A program made the position numbers and the translations under genes. From Hemicordylus capensis (Eukaryota; Chordata; Lepidosauria; Squamata; Cordylidae): a DNA stretch of 64,000 nt. The notes under the pieces are model-generated. The model was not told the origin of the DNA. It searched no databases and saw only the letters and a list, made by a program, of their open reading frames with translations. The stretch is taken from the NCBI RefSeq assembly GCF_027244095.1, contig NC_069658.1:47603001-47667000 (forward strand), given 5' to 3'. Below, piece after piece: positions 22,074 through 33,854 of the stretch. Numbering within the stretch: the stretch's first letter is position 1; each line of letters starts with the position of its first letter.

Positions 22074-22984
22074 TTCTCCTGCAAAGAAGCACCTCGAGTT
22101 CTGGTTCCAGGTCTGGATGCAGGCTGCAGGGGTTTGCCTCCAAAGAAATCCCTTGTGCCCCACTGAACAGAAATTCACTGAGATCGGCTTGCACTCTCCA
22201 CCTGCTCATCCAGTTTGGATTTGGGCCTCGGCAAGAGAAGATACATTACCAAAGAACCACCTAACCTACTAAGAGAAAGTAGGGCTTAAAAATGAGGCAG
22301 AGGTGGATCTATAAATTTCTCCTTTCTAGCTGCTTCCAAAAGCAACATATTTAATACTCTCAGACATTTCTGCTAATTTATATCACCTCACTCGAGTAAT
22401 TAACCTCATCATCTTACGTGAAAAACTATATGCGGTTTGTCAGTTCATGGATCTTTCTTAATATTTGTCCTCAGAAGGCACCTTCAAAAAACAAAATATT
22501 TCTGAATAATGCATGTAATGGATAGAGAAGCATTTGCTGTGGCTTTCAGTTTCCAGAAAAAAGCAATTAAGCCTCATTAATGAATGGAACTTAGTATTTT
22601 TCATTTGTTCTGAGCATAAAGTGTGTTTTACTATTAATTTATTTGCATCACAATAACCTTGCATGAAAAAGTAACTTGTATACACTCACCGAGAAAACTT
22701 TGTGGCTGAGCAAGGAAATTATATTTCTTCTCGCCTCAAAGGTAACACAAGCCATCCAAGCACACCATGGTTCAATTCACTTTTGCTACTACTGTTATAC
22801 CATTGCAATGAATCCAAGATCATTCCTGTTGATCATATAGAGGAAATAACCAAAAGTAAGGCCCGAGAGTATGTAAATGTACTAGGGACAGGGATGAGTC
22901 ACATCAGGACATCAAAGCCTGTCCTAATTGTATGGATATTGTTTTGCTTGATATGCTCTGTTCAAAATGAAAGACAGTACTACC
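22074..22984 (-). promoter_or_regulatory. 5' flank of F2R-like copy A (putative promoter region)
   Basis: DNA upstream of exon 1 is strongly conserved with 38714-39350 upstream of copy B, and in part with 60700-60900 near the third remnant. It therefore holds the 5' UTR and likely promoter. No CpG island and no clear TATA position can be fixed from sequence alone. Confidence 0.4.
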
Positions 22985-23095
22985 ATATCTTATTCCATTG
23001 TATTAGGAGTTCTCAAACTTGGGTCCCCAGATTTAGTTGAACTACAGTTCCCATCATCCCCAGCCACAGCCTCTGGGGACCCCAGTTTCAGAGCC
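22985..23095. mobile_element. hAT-type MITE, degenerate
   Basis: GGAGTTCTCAAACTTGGGTC, ACTACAGTTCCCATCATCC and inverted GGGGACCCCAGTTTCAGAG. Same general MITE type as 51223-51367 but diverged. Confidence 0.55.
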
Positions 23096-23179
23096 TCTGC
23101 ATTACATAATTGCCAGATCCCATCATTTTCTTTCATTTTGTCATGAAATAAATGACATTCTTTCCTGGGGGAATTGAAT

Positions 23180-24290
23180 GTAGCTAATGCAACTCTTGAG
23201 GACTGGAAAGTAGCTAATATAACTCCAATTTCCAAGTAGGGATCTAGGGGAGATCCAGGAAATTACAGGCTGGTCAGCATAACTTCTGTGCCCTGTAAAT
23301 TGATGGAAAGCGTATTTAAAGAAAAAATAGTTAAACATATAGGAGAACAGGCCTTGCTGAAGGAGGACCAGCATGGCTTCTGTAAGGGAAAGTTTTGTCT
23401 CACAAACCTTTTTTTTTTTAGTTCTTTGAGAGTGTCTACAGGTGTGTGAACAAAGGTGATCCAGTTGACATAGTATACTTAGACTTCCAAAAAGCTTTTG
23501 ACCAAGTTCCACACCCAAGGCTCTTGTGTAAACTTAGCAGTCATGGGATAAGGCGACAGGTTCATATGTGGATTGGTAACTGGTTGAAGGACAGGAAATA
23601 GAGGGAAGGAATAAATGGGCAGTTTTCACAATGGAGCAAAGTAAGATTAGTACTCGAACCAGTGCTCTTTAACTTGTTCACAAATGATCTACAAGTTGGG
23701 GTGATATGGGGCCAAATTTGCAGATGACACTAAACTATTCAGGGTAGTGAAATCCAAAGCAGATTGTGAGGTGCTTCAAAAAGATCTCTTCAAACTGGGG
23801 GAGTGGGAGACAAAATGGCAAATGCAGTTCAATGTAAGCAAGTGTAAAGTGGTGCATATTGGGACAAAAAAAACCCCTAACTTCACATATATGCTGATGG
23901 GATCTGAGCTGTGAGTGACTGACCAAGAGAGAGCTCTTGGGGTTCTGGTGGTCAGCTCATTGAAAGTGTTGACTCAGTGTGTGGCAGCTGTGAAAATGGC
24001 CAATTCCATGCTAGGGATCATTAGGAAGGGAATTGAAAATAAAAATGCTAGCGTTATAATGCCCTTATACAAATTTATGGTGCAGCCACCCTTTGGAGTA
24101 CTGTGTTCAGTTCTGCTTGCCACATGTTAAGAAGGACCTTGTAGAACTGGAGAAGGTGCAGAAGAGGGCAAGCAAAATGATCAGGGGCCTGGAGCACCTT
24201 CCTTATAAAGCAAGGCAACAGCAACTGGGGTTTTTAGTTTGGAAAAGAGTTGACTACAGGGAGACATGATAGATGTATAAACAAAATACT
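23180..24290 (+). mobile_element. CR1-type LINE fragment (RT to C-terminus)
   Basis: Readable CR1 ORF2 segments in order: LMESVFKEKIVKHIGEQALL, DIVYLDFQKAFDQVPHPRLL near 23470, LGVLVVSSLKVLTQCVAAVK near 23935, and MPLYKFMVQPPFGVLCSVL near 24060. Several stops and frame changes are present. In unit B only the last part remains (39365 onward), because about 1.34 kb is missing there. Confidence 0.8.
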
Positions 24291-24294
24291 TCCA

Positions 24295-24805
24295 AAAAAC
24301 ACATAATGATGCATATAATGGATACAAAAACACCGTTCATGGTTTTGAACACATCAGAATCCATAAAAAACAATTAAGCCTTGATAATGAACATAAAATG
24401 GTTTTTTCCCCAGTGCACAGAGTGCTTGACTACTAACCTCATTCCTTAAGCCAATATCCCTGAGGGGAAGTGACTCATCACTTCAGGGCTGAGCTAGTCT
24501 TTGAAACTGAATCTCCCAAATACAAGCCCCTGCCTCACTCTGTGGCTCAACAGTAATACTATTAAAACATTGCTAAGACCAAATCCATTGTAAGAATGAA
24601 CCAAAAGCCAGAGACTGAGGCTTTGTGAAATTTTGCATTTTTTTTAATTTTTAATTTGAATTTTGAATTTTTTGCTAAAAAACCTCAAATTTTTAACTTT
24701 GGAGGCATAATTCACTCCAGCAGAGTAGGACAGGGGGAGGCAACAATGTGTTTGCTTTAACTGGGGCAACCTTTGGACAACCTTTGGACAACCTTTAGTC
24801 AGTTC
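24295..24805. repeat. Upstream-flank duplicate, related to 60890-61365
   Basis: Nearly the same sequence is at 60890-61365 (CATAAAAAACAATTAAGCCTT, CCCTGAGGGGAAGTGACTCA). More distantly it resembles 22490-22690 upstream of copy A. I read it as promoter-side flank of a receptor unit that has otherwise been lost. Confidence 0.55.
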
Positions 24806-24809
24806 CAAC

Positions 24810-25314
24810 TGATGTATAGTGAAATAATAACAGAATTGCACAGCTTGAGATAGTTTGAATAATAGTTCTCTGCAAGGGAAGTAGCTTTGCCTGTCAGTAC
24901 AAAGCACTGTAAAAGCTTTGTCCCTCTAGTAATTTTCCATCTCCCCAAAGGTTAAAGCGACCGACCATGGAATGTAGAAAAGCTGGTATGTTGAAAAGCT
25001 GATATGTCTAGGAAGAAATTGGCTGTCTGCCTGCGTATATGTTTATAGATTGTTGTATGGCCTTGGTTAGGCGCCCTGGCATCAACATGCTGTTTTCTTG
25101 TGTGGATGACTTTTGCATTTTTCTTGTATAAAGCTATGGCTGTTTGAAATGATTCTTTGTCCTGCTTCAAGCATTAGCCAAAGCAGCACCTCTGTTACTT
25201 AAGGCAGAATAAAACTTTGATCTTTAAGTCCTCTCGCCTGGGCTGATAATTATTGGGCTCCATCCGCCCAGGAACGAACCTCACCTACTGGGTCAAGTCT
25301 ACCCTAGTACATCA
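24810..25314 (+). mobile_element. Solo LTR (endogenous retrovirus fossil)
   Basis: A 505-bp element with ends TGATGTA...TACATCA, flanked by the 4-bp duplication CAAC (24806-24809 and 25315-25318). It contains a TATA-like GTATAAAG and an AATAAAA signal. No internal viral genes remain. The sister block at about 61360 lacks it (an empty site CCAACCAACATAG), so it inserted after that duplication. A 4-bp duplication fits a gamma-type (class I) element, but this is inference. Confidence 0.75.
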
Positions 25315-25344
25315 CAACCATCATAGCTCCCCCAACACACACAT

Positions 25345-25383
<39 letters not shown>

Positions 25384-25878
25384 TTACATTTACAAACCGC
25401 CCCATCCAGAGGCTCTGGGCAGTGCATAACTAGTTTAAATAACATTAAAAAAAACCCCATCATTTAAAACACACTAAAACCAATATAAAAACAATTTTAA
25501 CACAATTTAAAACCAATTAAAAATACTTAAAAACAATTTTAAAACCTTGGAAGGCCAGGCCAAACAAGTAAGTCTTTAGGGCTCTCTTAAAGGCCAACAG
25601 CGAGTCTAAACTGCCAATATCTGCCGGGAGTGCATTCCATAGCCCGGGAGCAGCTACAGAAAAGGCCCAGTTCCGCATCATCACCAGACATACTGGTGGT
25701 AACTAGAGATGGACCACTCCAGATCGACCTCAACATGCAATGGAGATCATACAGAAGAAGGCGCTCTCTAAGGTAGCCCAGACCCAAGCCGTTCAGGGCT
25801 TTAAAGGTAATAACCAGCACTTTGTATTTTGCCCAGAAACATATCAGCAGCCAGTGCAACTGTTTTAAAACAGGCATA

Positions 25879-27000
25879 AGGGATGTGCGAAACGTTTCGG
25901 ATACAAAACGTTTTGTACCCCAAACAGCCTGTTTCGGGTGTTTTGTAGACAAAACAAAACACCCATTTTCCAGATCCAAAAGTTTGGATACAAAACAAAA
26001 CGTCCCTGTTTCGGCTACAAAACTTTTTGTTATTTCGGACCTCCATTTTGTGGTGATCTCTGAGTCAGTCTCCATTTTGTGTTTGACATCTCTTTGAATT
26101 TCCCACCCTTCCAGCCTTCTGATCGGTGACCTAAATCATGGGCTGACCTGCTGACAATTCCCTCCTTGTTCCTCATTGGCTCTTTTGCTTCTTGCCACTC
26201 TTTACTGACCCCACATTGGCCAGGGGAAGGATTGCTAACCCATGGGGTGCTGGGTTCTGTTGATTCTGTGGTGTTCTGAGTGTAGATTTTCTGGTAGCAT
26301 ATGAGAGTGGATTCTTGTTTTTCACTGAAAATCTCATATGCTACCAGAGAATTTATAATGAACACCTCAGAAACAACAAAACCCAGTACCCCACGGGCTT
26401 GTGGGTATGGGGGTGGTTGGCACCCTATGTGCACTACACAAACCCTCACTCAGGGCAACCCCAGTGCCCCCCAAGTGGAATTATGGGGCTGATGAAACCA
26501 AAACCTCCATTATCCCCTATGGGAGAAATCTTAGACATGTAAACTTCATCAAATCACAAAAGATCAGCCCTTTGCCCAATTTCTTTGAAATAATTCTGGA
26601 AGTTTCCTTGCCCCCATTGGGCACTACCACCCACCACACTCCACTCTGGGTCATCCCTTTTCCCTTGATTTGAAGCGATACATTTTCTGGAATCTCCATT
26701 ATTCCCTATGGGAAAATTCTTAAAGATGTGTAAACTTAAAAAATTCACAAAAAATCAGCCCTTTGCCTAATTCCTTTGAAATTTGGCTGCTAGCTTCCAC
26801 CCATTGGACACTACCACCACCCCCCACTCTTTTTGCCCTGGGACCCTTTAAAAAATCCAAATCAATTCGGATTTGGAAAATTCAGCTACAAAATAAAACA
26901 GGGCTGATTCGGATTCAGAAAATTTTGGTACAAAACAAAACGGGGGTGTTTCAATTTGTATACAAATCGAAACAAGAAAATTCCAAAATGCACACCCCTA
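25879..27000. mobile_element. Non-autonomous hAT element with AAACGTTT-type ends
   Basis: Left end AGGGATGTGCGAAACGTTTC, right end AAAATGCACACCCCTA. Subterminal ACAAAACAAAAC repeats alternate with GTTTCGG motifs. It carries an internal inverted repeat at 26244-26392. The paralogous L2 at about 62235 lacks it. A target duplication was not recognised. ORFs inside are not supported as genes. Confidence 0.7.
26244..26392. repeat. Inverted repeat inside hAT element
   Basis: Arms 26244-26306 and 26332-26392 pair imperfectly. Core TCTGGTAGCATATGAGA faces TCTCATATGCTACCAGA across about 25 bp. Confidence 0.85.
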
Positions 27001-27848
27001 ACTCTGGTTGCCCCGGAGACCAATCTAGCTGCCGCATTTTGAACTAACTAAAGTTTCTGAATTATGTACAAAGGCAGCCTCATGTAGAGTGCATTGCAAT
27101 AGTCAAATACTGGAAGTTACCAGCTGATGCACCACTGTTTTGAGATCGTTCTCTTCAAGGAATGGATGTAGCTGTCAAATCATCCGAAGTTGATGGAAAG
27201 TGCTCCTGGCCAAAGCCTCCACCTGAGATACCAGGGTGAGGCCTAGATCCAAGAGCACTCCCAAGCTGCGTAAATGTTCCTTCTAGGGGAGTATAACCCC
27301 ATCCAGCACAGGAAGACCTAACTCATCCTTCAAATTATGATCGCCCACAATGAGCACCTCCGTCCTGCTTGGATTCAGCTTCAATTTGTTATCTCTAATC
27401 CAGCCCATTACTGCCTGTAGGCAGACATTTAGGAAGTGAATGCCATTTCCTGATGACATACTGAAAACACCCTGCACCAGATCTCCTGATGACCTCACCC
27501 AGCAGTTTCATGTAGATGTTAAAAAGCATTTGTGACAGGATGGAACCCTGAGGGACTCCATATAATAGCTCCCATTTCAAAGAGCAACCTTCACCAAGTT
27601 CCACCATCTGGAATCTGCCTGAGAAATAGGAGCTGAACCACTGCAAAGCAATACCTCCTAACCCCAACTCCCCCAGGCAATCCAGAAGGATACCATAGTC
27701 AATGGTATCAAACGCCGTTGAGAGATCCAAAAGAACCAGCAGAGTCACACTTTCTCTGACGATTCCCTGGTAAAATACATCCATCAGGCTGACCAAGGCA
27801 GACTCAACTCCATACGCTGCTCTAAAGCCAGTTTGAAATGGGTCTAGA

Positions 27849-28020
27849 CAGGGGCGTAACTACTATTAGGCAAGGGGAGGCGGCTGCCTGGGACCCCCCA
27901 CACCTCGAGGAGCTCCCCAGAGGCAAGTCACATGACTATATATTGTGAAGTGTGTGTATCAGCGAGGGGCCCATTTTAAAATTTTGTCTCTGGGCCCATT
28001 CCAGCCTTGTTACGCCCCTG
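27849..28020. mobile_element. hAT-type MITE with perfect target duplication
   Basis: Termini CAGGGGCGTAAC and GTTACGCCCCTG, flanked on both sides by GGTCTAGA (27841-27848 and 28021-28028). The second L2 copy has the empty site near 63081. A longer relative is at 57498-57918. Confidence 0.9.
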
Positions 28021-29385
28021 GGTCTAGATAATCGGTTGCCTGCCAAACTGCCTCCACTTGCACTCCAGTCACCTTCCTTGCTTCTCCAGACCTTGCAACT
28101 CCTATGTGTACCAAGGGGCCACTTTTAAAGCCGGTCGGAAGGAGTGATCATGATAGAATCGCTGGCAGGATCAACGTCAAAACCCTCCAAGGCTTTTTGG
28201 AATTCTACTGGGTCCAGCAACTGTCTCGGTTGGACCATTTTAATAGGTCCTCCACCCCTGCAGGGCTGGGTTGTGGCTGTGAAACCAACCTTAACCAGGT
28301 AGTGGTACGTCCATGAAAATGTGGAAACCACAGGATCCCCCTGCCCACAGAATACCCCCCTGATCCGAACAAAAGACCAAACCAAGTGTGTGGCCGGCAA
28401 CATGAGTTGGTCCTGAAATTAGCTGGTCATGGCTGCTATGAACTCCTGAGCTGCACCAGACAAGTCAGCCTCACAATGGATATTGATGTCCCCCAGCACT
28501 AAAAGTCTGGGTGACTCCAATGCCAACTCCGAGACCAGCTCTGTCAGCTCAGTTAGGGAGTCAGTTGGGTAGAGGGGTGGACAGTATACCAACAGAACCC
28601 CCAATCTATCCCTAGTTGCCAGCCTCAGGAATACACACTCGATATAAGTCAACTGTTGCACAGGGACCCTGGTAAACAGTATTCTTATCAACCACGGCCA
28701 CTCCACACACACCCCCACTCACTTCCCCTAGCCTGCTCCACCACAGAGTAGCCTGGTGGGAGAAGCTGGGCCCAAACTGGGCCACTAGCCTCCCCCATCC
28801 AGGTCAAATCATGGATGATTTGGGTCTTATTCTGAACCGACCTGGCATTGCAGAGCAGCAAGGCCAGGTTCTGTGAGTAGTTGGAACTGCTCCCCAAGAC
28901 CAGAGGCCTGACAGGGCAGCCGGAAGTGGGAAGAGTTAATAAATTACTGGTTTCCTTTCCCCTGTAATGGCCAGCTGTTCTGCCAACGCCAATTCTTCTA
29001 TTCCCCACCACTACAGTAATAGCTGCCCCACAGCTGCCGTACCCCCACTCCCATCACCCTGCCTAAGAGAACCCAAACACATTATAACCAAAGGCCTGGC
29101 ACAACCCAATAAAAGGAGGACTAACAAACTTTAACCCAGACCTCCAACCCCACCTTAATAGAATTCCCCCCCCCCACCTCAGCCCCACACTGAAGGCCCG
29201 GCACCAAATTCCACTTAATACTCCCAAGGGCTCCAGAAATCCCCCTCTCACGAGAGATCCCTGGTCCTCGGGGGCAGATGGAATCAGTCAAGCACTCAGG
29301 AAGAAGGCACAGGAGAGCAATCAGCCTGCAGGCGGGCTTCTCTTCTTCAGGGGTCTGGGCTGCAAGCACAAACCACCTCAGCCAG

Positions 29386-29792
29386 ATCAGGGATGTGCAG
29401 GCACCTCATAAAGCTATTATTTTGACAATAACAGCTTTATGAGGCGGCAAGGGAATTTTTGTAAAGCACAAAAACTTTTTTTCAAAAAGAAATTTCATGG
29501 CTCTTAAGTTAGTTATGACTAACTTGTCTCATTTATTTCAATGGTGTATAGTCATGACTGACTAGCCTAGATGTTAGCTATTAACAGTTTTATTACTATT
29601 ATTATTTATTTTCAGCTTATGCAGATTTTTGTTTTAAAACCTTATCTAACTGCTTTGGGATTTTTTAAATGAAAAATGGTAAATAAATTCAATAATAAAA
29701 TAAATATTATCTATCCAACTGGTGAGATAGCTTAAAAGTTGTGATAGTTACTTGCCAAATATCACAAAGACTTTATGCACTGGACTGTATAT
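29386..29792. repeat. Hairpin-bearing repeat fragment and flank
   Basis: After the hAT-like end CAGGGATGTGCAGG comes an 18-bp-arm hairpin (29404-29421 with 29427-29444, CCTCATAAAGCT... facing ...AGCTTTATGAGG). The other end of the element was not found. The remainder to 29784 is A/T-rich non-coding DNA with an L2-like tail near 29640. Confidence 0.5.
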
Positions 29793-30261
29793 TAGGGGTG
29801 TGCAAACAGGTTCGATGTCGAACGTGTTCAACATCGAAACCGAACAACTCGACCCAACTCAACTCCGGCCCGAACACCCCCTGATGTTTGGGGAGTTCGC
29901 GAGCTTGATTTTTTAAAAAAAATTACTTTTACTTCCCTCAGGGGAGTTCATGGAGGCCCGGGAGGGGTGTCCATGGAAGTTCCCCCTCCTCCCGCTGGCC
30001 TTCCTCGTGGTTTTTGGCCTTCACCTGGTGGCCATTATGGAGGCTGCGCAGCTGCCCACATGGAACTCCTCCAGGAACTCCCTCTAGGAGAGTAAATTTT
30101 TTTTTTTAAACAATTTTAAGCTCACGAACCCCCTTGGACCGAACTAAACTGGGGGGGGGGGTGGAGTTTGAGGGGGTTGCTGGACCGAACTGGCCCGGTT
30201 GGGTTCAAGGCCAGTCCAGCCTCAAACCGAACCGGGCCAGCCGGAACTGTGCACTTCCCTA
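29793..30261. mobile_element. Non-autonomous hAT element, perfect 8-bp TSD
   Basis: Ends TAGGGGTGTGCAAACAGG and GTGCACTTCCCTA. Both flanks carry CTGTATAT (29785-29792 and 30262-30269). Subterminal motifs are of the GTTCGA/TCGAAC type. At 469 bp with no coding sequence it is a MITE-like relative of the 9-kb element at 41922. Confidence 0.9.
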
Positions 30262-30637
30262 CTGTATATTCCTTGCCACCATATCCAGACTTATTTATTT
30301 ATTGCCTTTATCTACTGCCCTCTATAAAATCTCTGGGTGGTATGTTCCTCAGGACTTTCCAGATACATCCTTGCCAGAAACTGGCAATTACATGGGTTCC
30401 ACAGCGGTATCCCTCTATTGCTGCTATTGTCTCACTTATTTTCCTTCACTGTACTCTCACCTTGGAATAATTTGCTAAGCAGCTGAAATGAAGCTATGGT
30501 GACCTCTTGTGGCTATAAAGCATAACTGTAGCCAAATGCAGTTGCCTCACACATAAGCAGAATCCATCAGTTCAGTGATGATCTTCTCTAATGTTGCTTT
30601 TCTTTAGGTATATGGAAATGCTTGACTAACAAGCAGA
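30262..30637. other. Non-coding interval
   Basis: No gene. Contains an L2-tail-like phrase near 30290-30345 and otherwise unrecognised sequence. Confidence 0.3.
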
Positions 30638-30897
30638 AGGTTGCTTGTTCGAATCCCCACTGGTGCTATATTGGGCAGCAGCGATATAAGAAGATGCTGA
30701 AAGGCATCATCTCACTGCACTGGAGGAGGCAATGGTAAACCCCACTGTATTCTGAAACCGCCCTGAGCCATTTTTGGAAGGGCAGTATAGAAATCGAATA
30801 AATCATCATCATCATCATTCTACCAAAGAAAACCACAGGGCTCTGTCGGTGCTAGGAGTCAAAATCGACTTGATGGCACACTTTACCTTTTTTATGT
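30638..30897 (+). mobile_element. Sauria-type SINE, interrupted
   Basis: Head with TTGCTTGTTCGAATCCCCAC (B-box-like), body CAGCAGCGATATAAGAAGAT and tail GATGGCACACTTTACCTTTT. A 63-bp L2-type tail is inserted at 30754-30816. Confidence 0.85.
30754..30816 (+). mobile_element. Ultra-short L2-type LINE insertion
   Basis: Consists only of the L2-type 3' end (GAAACCGCCCTGAGCCATTT ... GAAATCGAATAAATCATC). ATTCT lies on both sides (30749-30753 and 30817-30821), and the SINE body continues directly after it. Confidence 0.8.
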
Positions 30898-31099
30898 TCA
30901 AAAACATGTGGTGAAAGCATGTACACCCAACTGAAGAATGAGATGCACAAGCCACTCTTTGAATACCACATGAGTGTTGCCCTCTGCATACAAACCTGAA
31001 GAGTGGATGTAGCTGGTGGAACGGCTTCAATAATGTTTGAAGCTGTTTTGAGAAAATGATCAAAGGTATATGTCATGAAGTCAGCATGGTTGGATGTGA

Positions 31100-31307
31100 T
31101 TGTGGCACACATAAGCACTTAAGAGCCCTGTTTGATCAGACCAGAAGTCCATCTCACACAACTTCCTTTTCCCCACAGTGGCCCACCAGATGCCCCAAGC
31201 AGGAGTGAAGGCATGCCCTTCTCCTTCTGTTCTTTCCCGGCAACTGGTTTTCAGAAGCATCCTGCCTCTGAACCTAGAGATAGCATATAGCCATCATAAC
31301 AGTAGCT
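31100..31307 (-). mobile_element. CR1-type LINE 3' end, degenerate
   Basis: AAGAGCCCTGTTTGATCAGA, CCCACAGTGGCCCACCAGAT and GCATCCTGCCTCTGAACC match the reverse CR1 3' end. Confidence 0.65.
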
Positions 31308-31581
31308 ATTGCCCTGGCAAGAACCTTCATTCTGAAGAGCAGTATGGCTGGGATTCTGCAGTGCAGTTTCCTGATAAGTGACAAGGTTACAGGACTAAGC
31401 ATGCAGTAATTAGGCTTCATTTACACACAGCAGTTTCTGAAGCACAAGGATATAGTGTCTCTTCTAAGTAACGAGTTACTTATTAGTAGCCCTGTGTATT
31501 TAATTAGGAAAGTTACAAACATCAAGCACACTATTGGCACTGCTCTGCTGTCTAGGATCATGGCTGTGTATACTCTGTGCC

Positions 31582-32524
31582 AGGAGTGTAGCAAGGTTGG
31601 AGTGAGCCCAGAGACAAGATTTTAAAATATGCCCCCCCTCCCCTTCTTTCCTCTCCTTCTCCTGGCCTGATGTCTCTGCTAACTATCCCAACCAGTTACA
31701 AGGTGTAAATAACAGCAGAACCAACTAATACAACAGAATCTATGAAGAACTTTAATCATTGCACATATCCCAACTACAGTTACAAGGTGTAAACAACAAC
31801 AGAACATCAGGCCCAACTAATACAACAGTATCAATGCAGAACAGTAATCACTGCACACATCCCAACTAGAGAAACTACTAGAGAAAGACATGCTCTTCTG
31901 ATATTAAAACATATTTTGTATCATTCCTTCTGAACTGATATTTGAGCAAGAGAGTATGGCTTTATGACATTAAGAGAAATGTAATGAAGTCTTTGCTTCT
32001 ACCTTGGCAAGGGCAGGGAGGAAGTTGCTAATGCCTCAGTAACAGCTATAATATCGTGGTTTTCCTAACTGTTTCACGTGAAAAGCCATTACATTTTACC
32101 AATCTCTTGGGGGGGGGGGATATAGCATCAAAAACAACCTAGACGTTCTGTCAGGAGACAAAAGATTAGGTCCTCTATTACTTTTTAAAGTCCATGCGCC
32201 ACTGCCTCTGGAAAAATGCTGAGAACAGCCATACACAGACCATGTTGTTGCCTATCCCTGCCCGCCCGCCCCTACAAATTATCCGCTTGCTTATTAGGGC
32301 GAAATGCAAATAAACTGGAGGCTCTCTTGCATGCAGTAATGGCTTTTGTTAAAGAACAGTTCCAGGTGTCCCTTTTGGCTACGGCAGTAGCACAAGCCCC
32401 CTCAACTATCCCACTGTGCCGAGAAAAAGGAGGAAGGAGTCTGTCAGAGCCAGTGCTCACCTGAGGAGTCAGGCTCCATGTCTCTCCTCCTTCTCAGCAC
32501 ACAAACACACAACAGATTTTAACT
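31582..32524. repeat. Unit-B-specific insertion, partly tandemly repeated
   Basis: Starts with CAGGAGTGTAGCAAGGTTGG, related to the ends of the CAGGGGCGTAAC MITEs. Two units of roughly 85-95 bp sharing GTTACAAGGTGTAAA, CAACTAATACAACAG and CACTGCACA-type words occupy about 31688-31865. The rest is unrecognised. No gene seen. Confidence 0.4.
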
Positions 32525-32605
32525 GTTAATTGATTTGAATTGTTTTTATTTTAATGTAACCCTGAGCCATTTTTGGAAGGGTGGTATAGAAATAAAATAA
32601 AAACT
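32525..32605 (+). mobile_element. L2-type LINE 3' tail
   Basis: GTAACCCTGAGCCATTTTTG then GGTATAGAAATAAAATAAAA. Orthologous to 15240-15320 in unit A. Confidence 0.7.
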
Positions 32606-33061
32606 CTCCCCCTGCTAAATAAAGAGAATCAGTACGTTAAAAGGTGCCTCTTTGCCAAGTTAGCAGGGGTCATAGAGATGTCAAAAATCACAATGAGCAT
32701 TCATCCTCCCCAGCTTGCTCCAACCACCTCAGTTGGCTCTTGAACTAAAAAGAGAGTGATACTGTACAAGTTTTCTAACCCATTTCAGAAGAGTGTGGTG
32801 ATGATAAAACCCCAAATAGTGAGAGAAGATTTGTATAAAACCACAGTTTGTAACCAAGATTATTATAGATGGTGGCTCACATTCTGCACAGTAAAACCCA
32901 GATGATTCAGTACCACCTGCATGGCTGTGTGACTGCCTAGTTGTGGAACAGGGCAGCTGCTCTATTGTGACTTAACATTCTGCAGACCTAGTTGCAGAGC
33001 GCAACACCCTTCAGAAATAAGAGATATCATGTTGCGGAACTGCGCTCGCAGTTTTAAATGG

Positions 33062-33165
33062 CAGCAGGTCCCAGGGGCAACTGGTTGGCCACTGTGGGAA
33101 ACAGAGTGCTGGACTAGATGGGCCTTGGGCCTGATGCAGCAAGGCTCTTCTTATGGCCTAGGAAT
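33062..33165 (+). mobile_element. CR1-type LINE 3' fragment
   Basis: Same fragment as 16460-16570 in unit A (CAGAGTGCTGGACTAGATGG, CTGATGCAGCAAGGC). Confidence 0.7.
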
Positions 33166-33854
33166 GGGGGGATTCACTGGTAGGCATGCTGAACTCTTAG
33201 TGAGCTGTTGACTCAGGGAATTATCTATCTAAAGAGTGCATTGTTAGAATGGTAAATTGTTAGCTGGTTAATGTTTAGCATTATTAGAATGGTAAATGGT
33301 AAATATTTAGCTTCCCCTAAGGAAGACATCCTGTTGTTGTATTAACAGTTTTCCCTTAGAAATGAAGATGTGCTTTGTCATGGGAACTGAGTGTTTGTGG
33401 CCTAGCTATTAACATGTATGGAGACTCATGATGGATGTTGCACTGCACCAAAGACTTTGTGTTCAGATCAAAGGATCAAAGGAATATAGAAACAGGAGCA
33501 GCAGGCATGAATTCAGCAATCATTCCGCAAACTCGCTGACTCTGTGTGGCTATCCAGCCAAACAGAAGTCTTACCATTACTTGTTTGCAATCCCCTCTGC
33601 ATAGTAGGGAATTAGAGTAAGTTGAGATCTGCATTCAGCTCTGGAAGAGGATCTCCAAGACATGCCATCTCCTGCCTAGCTGCTGCCACACCATTCACAA
33701 GCTGCAAACCCTAGCAACGCCTACTTGCTGACATCATCTAGAATTGGTAAAGAGTATCTGTGCAGCCTCTCCAAGCTCCTTGATCTTCATCTAACTGCTC
33801 TCTCCCGCTTCTTTCTCTTGACAGCCCAGCCTGCCTGAACTGCCATATCCTTAT

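Larger units (their letters stand above)
14722..24290. repeat. Receptor-bearing duplicated block, unit A
   Basis: Starts at CTGGCAAGAACCTTCGTTCT, matched at 31310 in unit B, and runs through the hAT element, the F2R-like gene and the CR1 fragment. Internal differences from unit B include an extra MITE (16062-16173), loss of the CR1 3' end, and lack of the CR1 copy and L2 tail that unit B gained in its hAT region. Confidence 0.8.
25319..29385 (-). mobile_element. L2-type LINE, long but decayed copy
   Basis: Read on the minus strand. About 28420-29011 gives an endonuclease region (LALLLCNARSVQNKTQIIHD, RLLVLGDINIHCEADLSG). About 27400-27796 gives RT (VTLLVLLDLSTAFDTIDYGI, ELLYGVPQGSILSQMLFNIY). 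The 3' tail at 25343-25460 has AACCGCCCCATCCAGAGGC and (ATTT)n. Linker sequence between the two domains is shortened. Stops and frameshifts are frequent. A hAT element (25879-27000) and a MITE (27849-28020) interrupt it. The second copy of the same insertion is at 61387-64000. Confidence 0.8.

Noticed and set aside
25822-26097. ORFs on both strands within the hAT at 25879
   Set aside because: Created by the repeated ACAAAAC/GTTTCGG subterminal motifs; no transposase motifs.
30640-30720. tRNA-like sequence as a real tRNA gene
   Set aside because: It is the head of a Sauria SINE with body and tail attached; it does not complete a tRNA fold.
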